A stretch of 64,000 bases of DNA from Acanthosepion lycidas (GCA_963932145.1 OZ010599.1:46179065-46243064), one strand, 5' to 3'; shown: positions 43,040 to 53,428, numbered from the stretch's first letter. Numbers and translations are program-made. The notes: generated by a model from the letters alone, not told the origin.

Positions 43040-43600
43040 ATCCAGCCACCTTGAATATCACGCGAACCAGCTGTCCCACTTTGATGCAACCTGGCAACCA
43101 ACCAGTGGGACCTTACTGTTCATGCGTAAGCAGACACATTCCCGTGGAGTTAATCGGTCGCCAATGAGCTGTAACTGAGTGAGCTGTGTGTATTGTATGT
43201 CCGTCGTATTCACAGCAAATAAGTATTGCATTTTGATTGAAACTTGGGCATTCAACCGCGGAAATAGTTCAAACAATTAAAAAGGCTTTTAGGGATGATA
43301 CAGTGAGCGATGCTTTAAACTTGGCCAAGAATCCGTTTAAAGCGGTCCACGTCTTGGAAAGTCATCCATAAGTAGAACTTCTGAAAATGGTAAACTCTGA
43401 AGAGTTGTAAGCAAAGAAAATAACGAAATTTCACAGATAGTCTGGAGAGCACCCGGCTATTTTAAATATTTCGACTGGAAATTCTTCAGATTTTGCGCAT
43501 GTTTTCTGCCGAACTCTCAAATTTCATGAATCTCTCAGTCCCCACTCCCTGCTAGATAAAGAAAATTCAGACCACGATTAGTAAGGAATCCACCACGAGG
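43040..43600 (+). mobile_element. decayed mariner transposon, N-terminal half
   Basis: A plus-strand frame gives GHSTAEIVQTIKKAFRDDTV, SDALNLAKNPFKAV. After a frame change comes GPRLGKSSISRTSENGKL, a stop, then RVVSKENNEISQIVWRAPG. This matches the mariner DNA-binding domain (L-G-x-S-x-x-E-x-x-x-x-I-K-x-x-x-x-D-x-x-x-S) followed by the G-R-P-S-T-S-R-T-x-E-N-V-x-R-V linker. The catalytic domain is not seen, and the 72-codon minus frame is antisense. Confidence 0.6.
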
Positions 43601-43902
43601 CAGTCAATAGCGATTACAAAAGAGCATTTCGTAACTTGTTTTTAAAAAGTTAAAGGAAAATTATGATAACTCCTAATCGGAATACTTTGAAGTTGGCTAA
43701 GATTCCATTGCCCTTTTAAGTTTGGTTTTTTTATTTATTTATTTTTGTTAATACGAAATAACTGAATCATTTTCGGGCAGATCTTGTAACTACATTTACT
43801 CAGGTGTTTATAGTATTGTGGTCTCTATCGTCTGTTTATAGATTGTTTTGGTGATCAAGATAACTCACGGAATTTATCATTCATACTAACGTTAACGGAG
43901 GA

Positions 43903-44185
43903 GGCACGGTGGAGTAATGGATAGCGGCTCGGATGGAGGAATCCAGTTGAATCCATTACATTCACTTACGTGCTAATACCCTTGGGAAAGGTATGAATCC
44001 TCTTCTCGTCCCAGCTATAGGAAAATAGCAGGATAGACCGGGTTCTATAGGATTGGATGGCAATTGGTCTACTGCAGAAAGAAATGGCAACCTACTGCAG
44101 GAAAAATCTGCCTCGTCAGTCATGTATCAAAAGATACATGATCGCCTATGCGTGTACCACGTATTATACATAACTGACTGAATGT
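43903..44185 (+). mobile_element. tRNA-Arg-derived SINE (OR1/OR2-like)
   Basis: This is the best-kept copy. The head is GGCACGGTGGAGTAATGGAT, AGCGGCTCGGATGGAGGAAT, CC. The body holds CTTACGTGCTAATACCCTTG and CTATAGGATTGGATGGCAAT. The tail contains an ATACATGATCGCCTATGCGT segment and CATAACTGACTGA. The A box is TGGAGTAATGGA; the B box is weak. Confidence 0.85.
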
Positions 44186-44189
44186 TAAA

Positions 44190-44630
44190 TGATGACGATG
44201 CTGAAGTCAACTGACACCAAGTTGTCAAGGGTTTCTTTTCGGTGGTCTGTCATCTTCATTCATTCATTGTCTTCGCTATTATTATAGTGTATGGTCCCAA
44301 TTTGACTTTAGATTTCTTGCCTAATCGAGAATCTCATGAAAGAAATAAGTTTGACACAATTTTCAGTTCTCTATTTAAAAAAATCTTTCGTGTAAGACGA
44401 TGTTATCTATTTTATATGTTGTTTAGTCTCTTCCAAATTTACATAAAGGAAAACACATTTACTATTTGATATTTATATCGTATCTTCTTTTCTTACAAAA
44501 GACAAGTTAGTTCGTCTGTAGATCGAAATCCAAAAGCATCATATTCTTCTATTTTTATTTATTTCCATCTACATTTCATTTATTATGTACTTCACAGTCA
44601 CGTTTATTTTCTGGTGTTTATTTTTGCTTT
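44190..44630. other. no recognised feature
   Basis: AT-rich sequence with a 75-codon frame lacking motifs. Confidence 0.4.
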
Positions 44631-44631
44631 G

Positions 44632-45685
44632 ACAAAACTGGTCTTTTTAAATTTCTTATGATAGAACTGGTTTTATTACATTTATTCTGATAGCATTGGC
44701 CATGCTACATTTCTTATGATAGAACTGGTCTTGATACATTTTTTTTGATAGAACTAGTCTGATACATTTTTCTGGTAGAACTGGTCTTGATACATTTTTT
44801 CTGATAGAACTGGTCTTGATACATTTTTCTGATGGAACTGGTCTTGATACATTTTTTTCTGATAGAACTGGTCTTGATACATTTTTTTCTGATAGAACTG
44901 GTCTTGATACATTTTTCTGATAGAACTGGTCTTGATAGATTTCTTAACTGGTCTTGATACATTTCTTCTGATAGAACTGGTCTTGATACATTTCTTCTGA
45001 TAGAACTGGTCTGAATAGATTTCTTCTGATAGAACTGGTCTGAATAGATTTCTTCTGATAGAACTGGTCTTGATACATTTCTTATGATAGAACTGGTCTG
45101 AATAGATTTCTTCTGATAGAACTGGTCTGAATAGATTTCTTCTGATAGAACTGGTCTTGATACATTTCTTATGATAGAACTGGTCTGAATAGATTTCTTC
45201 TGATAGAACTGGTCTGAATAGATTTCTTCTGATAGAACTGGTCTTGATACATTTCTTCTGATAGAACTGGTCTGAATAGATTTCTTCTGATAGAACTGGT
45301 CTGAATAGATTTCTTCTGATAGAACTGGTCTTGATACATTTCTTATGATAGAACTGGTCTGAATAGATTTCTTCTGATAGAACTGGTCTGAATAGATTTC
45401 TTCTGATAGAACTGGTCTTGATACATTTCTTCTGATAGAACTGGTCTGAATAGATTTCTTCTGATAGAACTGGTCTGAATAGATTTCTTCTGATAGAACT
45501 GGTCTTGATACATTTCTTATGATAGAACTGGTCTGAATAGATTTCTTCTGATAGAACTGGTCTGAATAGATTTCTTCTGATAGAACTGGTCTTGATACAT
45601 TTCTTATGATAGAACTGGTCTTGATACATTTCTTATGATAGAACTGGTTTTGATACTTTACTTATGATAGAACTTACATTTCTTC
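44632..45685. repeat. 29-bp satellite with 87-bp higher-order repeat
   Basis: Units are GATAGAACTGGTCTTGATAC+ATTTCTTMT (type A) and GATAGAACTGGTCTGAATAG+ATTTCTTCT (type B), each 29 bp. From about 44990 to 45620 they run A-B-B, so type A recurs every 87 bases exactly (45069, 45156, 45243, 45330, 45417, 45504, 45591). The left flank (44640-44960) has irregular type-A units. Because 87 is 29 codons, a 291-codon minus frame stays open, with a 29-residue period containing CIKTSSIRRNLFRPVLSEE. I regard the frame as a by-product, not a gene. Confidence 0.95.
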
Positions 45686-45689
45686 TGGA

Positions 45690-46955
45690 CTTTAATGAGA
45701 GGAGATTCTGTTCATTTTTCAAGTGTCCTCCATGTTACCATATCCATGACTGTTCGTCTTTGAGAGATTATATCTTCCTTTCAAATTTTCAATTGGAAAG
45801 TTTTTTCCCCGTTTTCTTTCCTCCTCGTCCCCGTATTTGCCGTCATTGTATTCCTTTGTTAACTGTTACGAGTCATTTTAGTATTTTTTTAGTAGTCCAC
45901 AATGCATATTATGCAAATCCTGTTTTGGCTAACTGGATATAGCCTTCTTCATCTTTCATTTCCCTTTTCAAAGAATCTATTTGTATCATTTCTGGGGCTG
46001 TAGAACATAATGAGTTGTCTTTTCTTGTGTTTTCATTACCGTTTCGCCATCCAGATTGGTGTTACTGTTAACTAACAGGACTACTCGAAAAAGATTCCAT
46101 GTTTCTTCCTCCCGAATATTATCACCATCATGGCTGGAATTATGACTTTATAGTTACTATTTTGCGTAGAATTATTTCAAAAGCATTGTTAATGCTTCAA
46201 GAATGCTCGTACAACTGTTACTCTCATAACTTATCATTTATAAGGTGTAGAGAAAAAAAATGTCGAGGTGTGCGTAACGCAATGTCTATCGGTATGGAAA
46301 GTAGAATTGGTGTTCCGAGTTCGAATTTTGATCGAGTGTTAAAAAAAAAAAAACATGAATCCATTTTATTCCAAGTATTCTTTAAAAAGTACAGCAAAAA
46401 AGACTTGTCTTGTGCGGTGGCCATTCGAGGCGAAAAAAAAAAAAAAAAAGAACAGCAAACACTGAATTCAAAAATCAACCTGTATAGGATTGACGTCCGT
46501 CAGTCTTTCGTACCCCCCTTGATAATGCTGCTACATGGGTTACAAAACTCGTTGTCATGATCCTGATAACGAAAAGATGTGCTTGTTTATACATTGTCGG
46601 GGGGAAGGAAATTTTTACACTTTCCAAAAACATATTGACTATATTGCTACAAATTATCTTAAAAGTCACGTCTCATTATTTTCTAATAGAGAAAAACTCT
46701 ATAACATTCAATGAGAATAAATACCCAACACCAAACTTCGACAAGGTTTGAATCACCACAAACAATATTTAGCTACTGACTACGTCATGTTAATTTTTAC
46801 CATATTCAGTACATTAAAGAACTTAGAAGAGATGAAAACAGGACAGAAAAATATATTTTCTACTAGGAATAAGGCATTTATTGAAGTACATTAATGTTCT
46901 GTTATTAATTATTAATAGATTACTCATCATTTAATTGGAATATTAAAGATGATAA
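45690..46955. other. no recognised feature
   Basis: A 153-codon plus frame (46099-46560) runs through several poly-A tracts giving lysine runs and has no domain. The 92-codon frame before it is likewise unrecognised. Confidence 0.4.
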
Positions 46956-46959
46956 CACC

Positions 46960-47315
46960 GTTGAATTTGAGATCCCCTACGACTCTTAGATATTTCAGCC
47001 GGGTGATGGTGATCATATCTCAAATGCAACCCTGTTCTTTCCTTGGCACTAAGCAGCGCTGCCACCTGCGACCTCCCAATGATGTCAGATATCCACAAGG
47101 CATCTTGTGAAACAGAGATTCCTGAAGAACAGCCTCGAATGCACCAGTCATGAAAGGCTTGAGCTGCTGGTTTTTATATATTTCTCCGATTTGCCATGTC
47201 AGGTTTTGCTACCCGTGTATTTTCGCATGCTTCACCTTCACGGTGTCCTTAACCCAAAGTACAGCAACGTCTATCAGGATCCAGTCATGACGGCTCTGGT
47301 GCACCATTATTATTA
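46960..47315 (-). mobile_element. LINE C-terminal fragment (RLE-type), different subfamily
   Basis: The minus strand reads DWILIDVAVLWVKDTVKVKH and QNLTWQIGEIY. This matches the L-I-D-V-A-V-P-W / Y-x-x-L-x-x-x-I-x-x-x-Y segment of the endonuclease-like domain. A run with AFEAVLQESLFHKMPCGYLT follows. The plus strand ends at a short (TTA)n. Confidence 0.4.
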
Positions 47316-47465
47316 TTAGGTTTCGTATCTTCTTTCCAGAGAGTAATTGTAAACGCCTAATTACCAATTCCCCTCCGGGACCTATGAGTAAAAAGGTCAC
47401 TGTAGGAGTGTTATCTATGATAAGTATTTCTAAAGAAATGGTGGATTTATATTCATCGATCCTAC

Positions 47466-47840
47466 AAATCATATTTCTTCTTTAGAAATTGCTTTGATTA
47501 CGTTAGGATACAAAACTGAGTAGATATGAATGTTTGAAGTGTTTGAGAAAGATTTGCGTTTATAAGGCGCTATTCAGCTTAACTTGATCGTCGACGCACT
47601 CCATAGTCGAATCAGTTTAAAGCACGTCGGGTCTAATAACGGTTTCTCCTACCGGCCGTCGGAACGCAGGTTGAGAGCGTAAATTTTTCTTTAACAAGAT
47701 TTCTCAAATATTCAGTACGGCGTACGAAAATAAATAAATATACTGTTTAATAAACTGAGCGTCTACTCAATTATGGGTATCCACTAAATATAACGTTTAA
47801 GTAATAAAATCTGTCGGATTAATAAATAAAAATCTGTCAC
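47466..47840 (+). mobile_element. tRNA-Leu-like SINE unit, tandem copy 1
   Basis: A leader with ACAAAACTGAGTAGATATGA is followed by a tRNA-like part GTCGACGCACTCCATAGTCG, then GGTTTCTCCTACCGGCCGTC and a B box altered to CAGGTTGAGAGC. The 3' part has ATAAATAAATATACTGTTTA, GAGCGTCTACTCAATTATGG and AACGTTTAAGTAATAAAATC. It abuts the next unit without a spacer. Confidence 0.75.
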
Positions 47841-48185
47841 TTAAAAATTGCTTTGTTTAGATTCGAATACAAAACTGAGCAGATATGAATGTTTCGAGAG
47901 TCTGAGAAAGATTTGCATTCATAAGGAACTATACAACTTTGTTTGGTCGACGATGCACTGTGTGGGCGAGTCGTTCTAAAGTTCATCGGATCTCAGGTCG
48001 GTTTCTCCTAGAAAGGGGGATGCAGGTTCGAATCCTGTCAGAGAGTGCATATTTTCTGTAATAATAAAGATTTCTAGAACATTCAAGCCGTTAGACGAAA
48101 ATAAATAAATGTAACGGTTAATAAATAAACGGAGCGTCTACTCAAATATGAGTATCCACTAAAAATAACGTCCATACTAGCTATG
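47841..48185 (+). mobile_element. tRNA-Leu-like SINE unit, tandem copy 2
   Basis: It repeats copy 1 at a distance of about 360-375 bases. Here the tRNA region is better kept: GCACTGTGTGGGCGAGTCGT, TCTAAAGTTCATCGGATC, TCAGGTCGGTTTCTCC and GCAGGTTCGAATCCTGTCAG. This compares with type II tRNA-Leu (GTGGCCGAGTGGT, CAG anticodon region, long variable arm, GGTTCGAATCC). Confidence 0.8.
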
Positions 48186-48204
48186 TATTTGGGCGATTTC
48201 GTTT

Positions 48205-48405
48205 AGATGGAGAGAGTTTTGAGGATGATATGTGCAGTTCTGCACAAAGTAATCTTTTATATATGGGAGGTATTGATTGGTCCAGGAATTTTACTCACAT
48301 GATTTTTGGTACCCTTCTTTATCATACCCAATGCCCCTATCACAACAGGAATCATCGTAGTTTTAAGTTTCCCCATTCATTATTATTATTATTATTATTA
48401 TTATT
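48205..48405 (-). mobile_element. LINE C-terminal fragment (RLE-type)
   Basis: The minus strand encodes LKTTMIPVVIGALGMIKKGT, KNHVSKIPGP and ITLCRTAHIILKTLS. The I-P-V-V-I-G-A-L-G-M-I-K-K-G and L-C-x-T-A-H-I-x-x-x-x-L-S ends are intact by eye. It is separated by (TTA)n (48379-48404) from the longer copy upstream in its own orientation. Confidence 0.8.
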
Positions 48406-49680
48406 TCTTTTGATTTCTGTTGTTTACTCATTTCCCAACCAGATGGCTTCATGACATTTTCTACTGAGCATATTTAAAATAAATGTTAAAAAAGACAATC
48501 TAAGATCACACATATTTTACATTTGTTTTTTGTATTTCTTTAAAGCATGGACTACCAGGGATCCCTTGAATGAGTCTATCGGAACAGTTTCCAATCAAAC
48601 CGCGGGCTCCAACCACAACGGGAATAATTGATGTCCTCTTGTTCCACATTTTCGAAATTTCCACTTCAAGATCCGTGTATTTTGATAGGTTTTGAAGATC
48701 TTCAAAGGTATATTACAATCTGCAGTAAATTCCATGTCAATAAAAAAGCAAATTATGTTTTTGTGGTTTTTAATCACGATATTCGGGCGATTAGCTTTGA
48801 TTGTTTTGTCTGTGTGTATTATAAAGTGCCATAAAATTTTTACAGGTCCTATCTCCGTAACCGGGTTTGGGTGGTGTTCATACCAATTTCTTTCAGTTTC
48901 TTTCCCGTAGAAGTTGCAGATTTTTCAGTGCAGATATTGGCCCACCCTGTCATGCCGGGATTTATATTCAGTGGGTGCCATTACCATGCAACCTGATAAC
49001 AAGATGGTCAAATGTTTCTGGATATTTATCACAGAATTTTTCTATGATAAATATCACAATTTTTCAGTATGTGTACTTGATAATTTCTAGTTAGCAAGCA
49101 TCGATCCTGTGCAGCAAGAATAAAACCTTTGGTTTCAGCTTTTAACCCTGCACTACGTAATCAGTGATGGGTACGGGGCTTGTCTACATCAGTTTGTTTG
49201 GCACGGGCAGAGCATTGACCATGAAGAGGCTGATTTTGCCAACGTTTCTGCATTAGGTCCATTGCATTTCCTTATGCTTTCTTTTATAGGTTCTTTTGTT
49301 GCCGCAGGAGGTGTCTTACGGTTTAATAACACATCTTAATCCACTTGAAATTCTCTTTTGAATTTGTTGGATTCTTTCAATACTGAATGCATTCTCTTTC
49401 ATGTTCTTTGTCATGAATCATCATCTGCATTTTCTGCAATTTCTATGTACCTTTGAAAACCGGTTGTCGTGGTTTTGTAAGATAGTTCCAGTTGAACATC
49501 CTCTGCTTCCTTCGGATCTGGATATGATCAACATCAGCCTTAGATTGATGCATGCGGTGGCCAATGAGAAACTTCCTCGTTTTGACAAGCATTCGTTTAA
49601 TGTCAGTGATAGTCGAATTAAGGATGTTGAAACAGTATTGCACTACAGGAACAGCCAAAGTGTTTATGGCTGATATTCTG
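48406..49680 (-). mobile_element. RLE-type LINE, C-terminal third of ORF
   Basis: Read on the minus strand: LNSTITDIKRMLVKTRKFLI, GHRMHQSKADVDHIQIRRKQ (thumb region, K-T-R-K-x-L ... H-P-K-x-D-V-D-R-L-Y-I-x-R); later HGQCSARAKQTDVDKPRTHH, LRSAGLKAETKGFILAAQDR. Then come MAPTEYKSRHDRVGQYLH, NWYEHHPNPVTE, NRPNIVIKNHKNIICFFIDM and LSKYTDLEVEISKMWNKRTS, IIPVVVGARGLIGN. The C-P-x-L-A-P-T-E-Y-x-x-R-H-D segment follows a zinc knuckle in complete members. R-P-N/D-I-V followed by F-I-D-M is the PD-(D/E)xK endonuclease motif. There are several frame changes and stops. The exact clade (R2/R4/NeSL group) is inference. Confidence 0.85.
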
Positions 49681-49699
49681 TTTATTTATTTTTATTATT

Positions 49700-49745
<46 letters not shown>
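49681..49745. repeat. (TTA)n/(TAA)n microsatellite
   Basis: A trinucleotide run next to the upstream edge of the LINE relic. Confidence 0.9.
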
Positions 49746-50525
49746 CCACAGTGTAACAAGATTGAGCGATTGTGTCTTAAAATAATCTATAGGTGAATTT
49801 CTTTCCTATCATTTTATTGGGATGCAATTCACAAGTTGTGTTGAGCTTTTGCCAAAAAGGTGTAACTGAATTCTAATAATTCTTTTTTATTTTCTTCTAC
49901 AGTCTTTGCTACCGTCATTGTTACTAAATTATCGATTTTGATTCACCCTTTATGCCGTTCTGTAGAAAACATTAAAATCCTTGCACCTGATAACATCAAA
50001 TCTTTTTAAACATATTTAGTTATTTTTGGTATTTTTGTCACATTCTGCTGCTATGATGCCAATCTTTTCGGATTTGAATTTTTACTTTTCTTTTACCTTT
50101 TTTGCCCCTTCTCGTTTTTCTTTTCTATTTCTCCTTCACCTGATTGTGTAACTTTTCTTCTTATTTCTCCTTTTCCTTTCCTTTTTTCTTTTTTTCTTTC
50201 TCTTCTTCTGACTAGTTCTTCTTCCCTTTTTTTTTACAAATTTGTGTTTGGCAGTAGTGATGCTGCCGCTTATGAAGATGCTTTTTTCACAGGTGATATT
50301 TCTGTCTCTTTTTATATTCATCATTCTACGTCTATTTCAACATTTTGTTCTTGCTACGAAAAAGATCATTTTGTCCAATCTAGGAATTTCACCTAATTAA
50401 TAAGAATATTGTTACTACCACGACAGTTTTCGAACAATGGCATCCATTTTAATAATAATGATAATTACAATAACAACAATAAAAATAATAAGAATTAGCA
50501 ACGTGCGTGTGTGCCAGTTTTTATT
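49746..50525. other. no recognised feature
   Basis: AT-rich sequence with pyrimidine tracts at 50080-50240. Confidence 0.4.
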
Positions 50526-50527
50526 TT

Positions 50528-50670
50528 TTACTCTGACATGTTTCAGCGATGATCCGACGTTATGAGAAAAATAATTTACAAAAATGAAAGCTACATTAGC
50601 CTGACTAAGCCTCGGAACCCTTGAATTTTCCGATGACCTCCGGATAATCGGCGAAACATATCAAATAAAA
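50528..50670. ncRNA. inverted pair of hammerhead-like motifs
   Basis: The plus motif at 50630-50662 reads CGATGACCTCCGGATAATCGG then CGAAACATATC. The minus motif at 50531-50559 reads CGTCGGATCATCGCTGAAAC then ATGTCAGAG. Both have GAAACATRTC, and their reverse complements align, so they form an inverted pair as at 32400-33150. Stem II in the plus copy is CCG/CGG. It is likely a Penelope-like end with the body lost. Confidence 0.4.
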
Positions 50671-50727
50671 AATTTCTAAATTGTCATATATTTACCCTTC
50701 CAGCAAATTCTCATCCACCTTAATTAT

Positions 50728-50730
<3 letters not shown>

Positions 50731-50776
<46 letters not shown>

Positions 50777-50803
50777 CTTATATATATATATATATATAAT
50801 TCT

Positions 50804-50832
<29 letters not shown>
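50731..50832. repeat. (TA)n microsatellite with TTCT interruptions
   Basis: TA runs are broken twice by ATTCTTATA. Confidence 0.95.
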
Positions 50833-50834
<2 letters not shown>

Positions 50835-51061
50835 CCGGTTGAGCTCTCTAGGGAAAGGGGTTTTTAAAAATCACCGGCTCCTACTGCTACCAAGCATTAC
50901 TCTTCAACTAAATTGAATTGAGTTCTCCGAGCCACTGGCGTATTTCGTATAGAGAAAAACGTTAAAACTCCTTTGCTTTCGGCAGTCCGACGATGGCCTA
51001 GGCGTAAGATATCGAACTGGTGTCAAATCAGTTGGGTTTCGATCCCTGATTGACGCAATCA

Positions 51062-51095
51062 ACACTGAGGAGCTGTAATACAGCGAAACATAGAG
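51062..51095 (+). ncRNA. hammerhead-ribozyme-like motif, intact core
   Basis: CTGAGGA (51065-51071), stem II GCTGT-AAT-ACAGC (51072-51084, perfect 5 bp), GAAA (51085-51088), then CATA. Both conserved boxes and the stem are intact, and ATA is an allowed NUH triplet. This is the best hammerhead candidate in the window. Stem I was not resolved. Confidence 0.55.
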
Positions 51096-51486
51096 AGGAG
51101 TGGGGTTAAAGATAATAGGAAAAGTTGTGACTATTTTTATTTTTAATAAGTTTTTCTTGTTGGCGGAGTAGTTTACACATAATGATGTGGAAGGTGTTAC
51201 TGTAAAGGAACTATCCACAATTATATTCATGACCAACATTTTATATCATATGCATTATAATGACTAACCACTTGTTTCTGAATATATCTGGTTTCCTTGG
51301 GCGGCTAAACGTTCCTGTTGCTGAGGGGTCTGGAGAATGTTTCCCCGATCACTATAATCTTAACCTGATGAAGTCTCGTTATCTTCGCCTCCCACCCATA
51401 TAAACTACCGTCTTATTGTAACCCTCTACCTCGATTGGCTCCCGGTTGAACCTTACTGTAAAAAATGTTTCACTTTCTCTCACTCT

Positions 51487-51518
51487 CTGACGAAGCTTTA
51501 ATAAAAGTGAAACATGTT
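51487..51518 (+). ncRNA. hammerhead-ribozyme-like motif
   Basis: CTGACGA (51487-51493), a weaker stem II with CTTT/AAAG pairing, GAAA (51509-51512), then CATGTT with a GUU triplet. It stands 422 bases after the core at 51065 in the same orientation and just before (TA)n. Confidence 0.45.
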
Positions 51519-51542
51519 AGATTGATACGTTTCCTACTTGTT

Positions 51543-51546
<4 letters not shown>

Positions 51547-51627
<81 letters not shown>
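51547..51627. repeat. (TA)n-(GATA)n microsatellite
   Basis: A TA run passing into a TAGA run. Confidence 0.95.
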
Positions 51628-51629
51628 TT

Positions 51630-52530
51630 GTTTCGAGAGTCATTAATATTAATATTTCTCTTCATTCTAAATAAAATCATTGTGGCTACTGTCTTGCTAA
51701 CTGTATTGCAATAAATGTCTTTATTAGGTTTATCTATCATATTTATCTTCTAACAATAATTATTTTAATATTTTTATTGACAAGATTAACGTTCACATTT
51801 AATTGTATCGCTTTTTTATGAATTTTGTTTGTTTTTAGCTTAATTAAATGTTTTCATTTCAACACTTTAGGGATTATGATCATTTCCGTTCGTTTATGTC
51901 TTTTCCTCCATCTTTATAAATGTAACTAATTAAAGATGGATGAAAAGATCCATTGTTTTTCTTATTTTTTCTCGATCATCTTCTGTGTAGATCATTTCAT
52001 GTTTTATAATATATATTTATTTTAGAATTTTTATTTTATATTCATCATATCTTTGTCCAGTTTTTTTTTTCTCTCTCTCTCTCTCTTTATTCCTCTTTCT
52101 CTTTTTTAGAAAAGGAGAGAAAGAAAAAATGAAGAAAAGTATCCTTCTCTCTCTCTCACACACACACACTCTTTCTCTGTGTATGTAAAATTTTATGACC
52201 CAAACATGTTATTGCTATTATTTTCATTTTACTTATTTTCTTCATCAATTTTATAATCCGTTTTCTGTTCATATTTTCCATTAATTTTTACTCCCATTAC
52301 TATGAAGCCTATCCCTTGTTCTTCTCTCTTAGAAATGATTTAATCTCGTTGAGAAATCACAGAAGCTTCCTTTTCCTCCTTCTCGTACGTTTTGTTTCTT
52401 TCTTTTTTCCTCGTCTCTTTCTTCACATTTCTTCTTCAAAGCCAGTGTCACCACACCAATTACCATCACTAAGTGCCTGAGCTAACTCTGAGGCCCAATC
52501 CCCCCCCCCCGCCAAATAGAAAAAGGAAGA
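51630..52530. other. no recognised feature
   Basis: AT-rich sequence followed by pyrimidine-rich sequence with (CT)n, (CA)n and a C10 tract near 52501. Confidence 0.4.
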
Positions 52531-52534
52531 TGTT

Positions 52535-52930
52535 AACGCCCTGTCTGTCCTATGGTTGATTAATGTAGATTCTGAACGTTAGGAAGAGTTGGGAAGAGGC
52601 GTCGAATTGGTGATGCGGGAATGAGGTCGTGTGCAAGTAACGGCTGGGGAAGACGAGTATGATTACGGACACCATGCCCCATCCCTCGGATGCTGGAAAA
52701 GAAATCCTCGCTGGCACGATGGACGCTGTGGCAGCAAGAATGATTTACATGGCGTGTTTTGGGGACAGAAGATTGCATTGTAGTAGATGGGGAAAGATGG
52801 GAGTCGAGAGTGGCGCTCAGCAATGGTGACACACATCTGCACTTGCTGTTCGTTTGGGGCGGAGTTAACGCATAAAATCATTCTTCGTGTCGCGTCCCTC
52901 GGGTTTAAAGGAATAAAAAAAAAATAAAAC
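52535..52930. other. G+C-richer island of unknown nature
   Basis: It contrasts sharply with its surroundings: CpGs are kept and there are few homopolymers. Two overlapping minus frames of about 90 codons (52560-52832 and 52663-52932) are open, with no recognisable domain; plus frames have stops. It could be a decayed gene or transposon segment, or an exon with UTR. Confidence 0.3.
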
Positions 52931-53367
52931 ACTTCGAAACATACTCTTCACGAAAATTCAATTTTGTCGTAAAATTGACTCACCAGGATTTACTTTTTCT
53001 CCTTTTGAGGGAAAAAATAATAAAATTCGCAGGTAAACTTCAAATTCCCATATATCACGTTTCTCTTTCTTTGCTTGGAACGAAAATAAAATTTTCAGGA
53101 TTTAATAGTATCTATTCGATTTAAATCCAGAAGGTAAGGTAGGAGCTTTTTTGCTGACTAAGATGATTGACAGTTTGCTTTCAGCGCTAATGAGACAAAA
53201 GTTAAAATTTCGAACGCTAATGTTTAAGTTTGGAAGGCAAATTCCACTCAGAAATCTGTCTCCGTCTCATCTCCCTAACACAGTAGCAGTTTCATTCATG
53301 TTTTTATAAAAGTTTATAAAATCTGCCTCTCCTACGCATTTCCCCCAGCTTTCTCCCAACTTACTCT

Positions 53368-53404
<37 letters not shown>

Positions 53405-53428
53405 ATGTATGTATGAATATCTACTCTT
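52931..53428. other. no recognised feature
   Basis: AT-rich sequence ending in (TC)n at 53373-53400. The 103-codon minus frame is partly translated microsatellite. Confidence 0.4.

Larger units (their letters stand above)
50840..51545 (+). mobile_element. repeat region with tRNA-like head and two hammerhead-like cores
   Basis: At 50988-51060 CGACGATGGCCTAGGCGTAA and GGGTTTCGATCCC give A- and B-box-like sequences about 40 bases apart, as in a tRNA-derived SINE. Hammerhead-like cores follow at 51065 and 51487. The block between contains a complex CCTGATGAAGTCTCG patch at 51362. A composite of a SINE with Penelope-like or retrozyme-like sequence is the simplest reading, but I cannot place it in a known family. 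Confidence 0.4.

Noticed and set aside
44754-45629. 291-codon minus-strand frame as a repeat protein
   Set aside because: The frame follows from the 87-bp higher-order repeat; there are no flanking exons, promoter or composition typical of a protein.
46099-46560. 153-codon plus-strand frame
   Set aside because: It passes through several poly-A tracts (lysine runs), lacks motifs and shows no splice or promoter context.
47947-48045. A functional tRNA-Leu gene
   Set aside because: The D- and anticodon-stem pairings are broken and the sequence is embedded in a repeat found four more times in the window.
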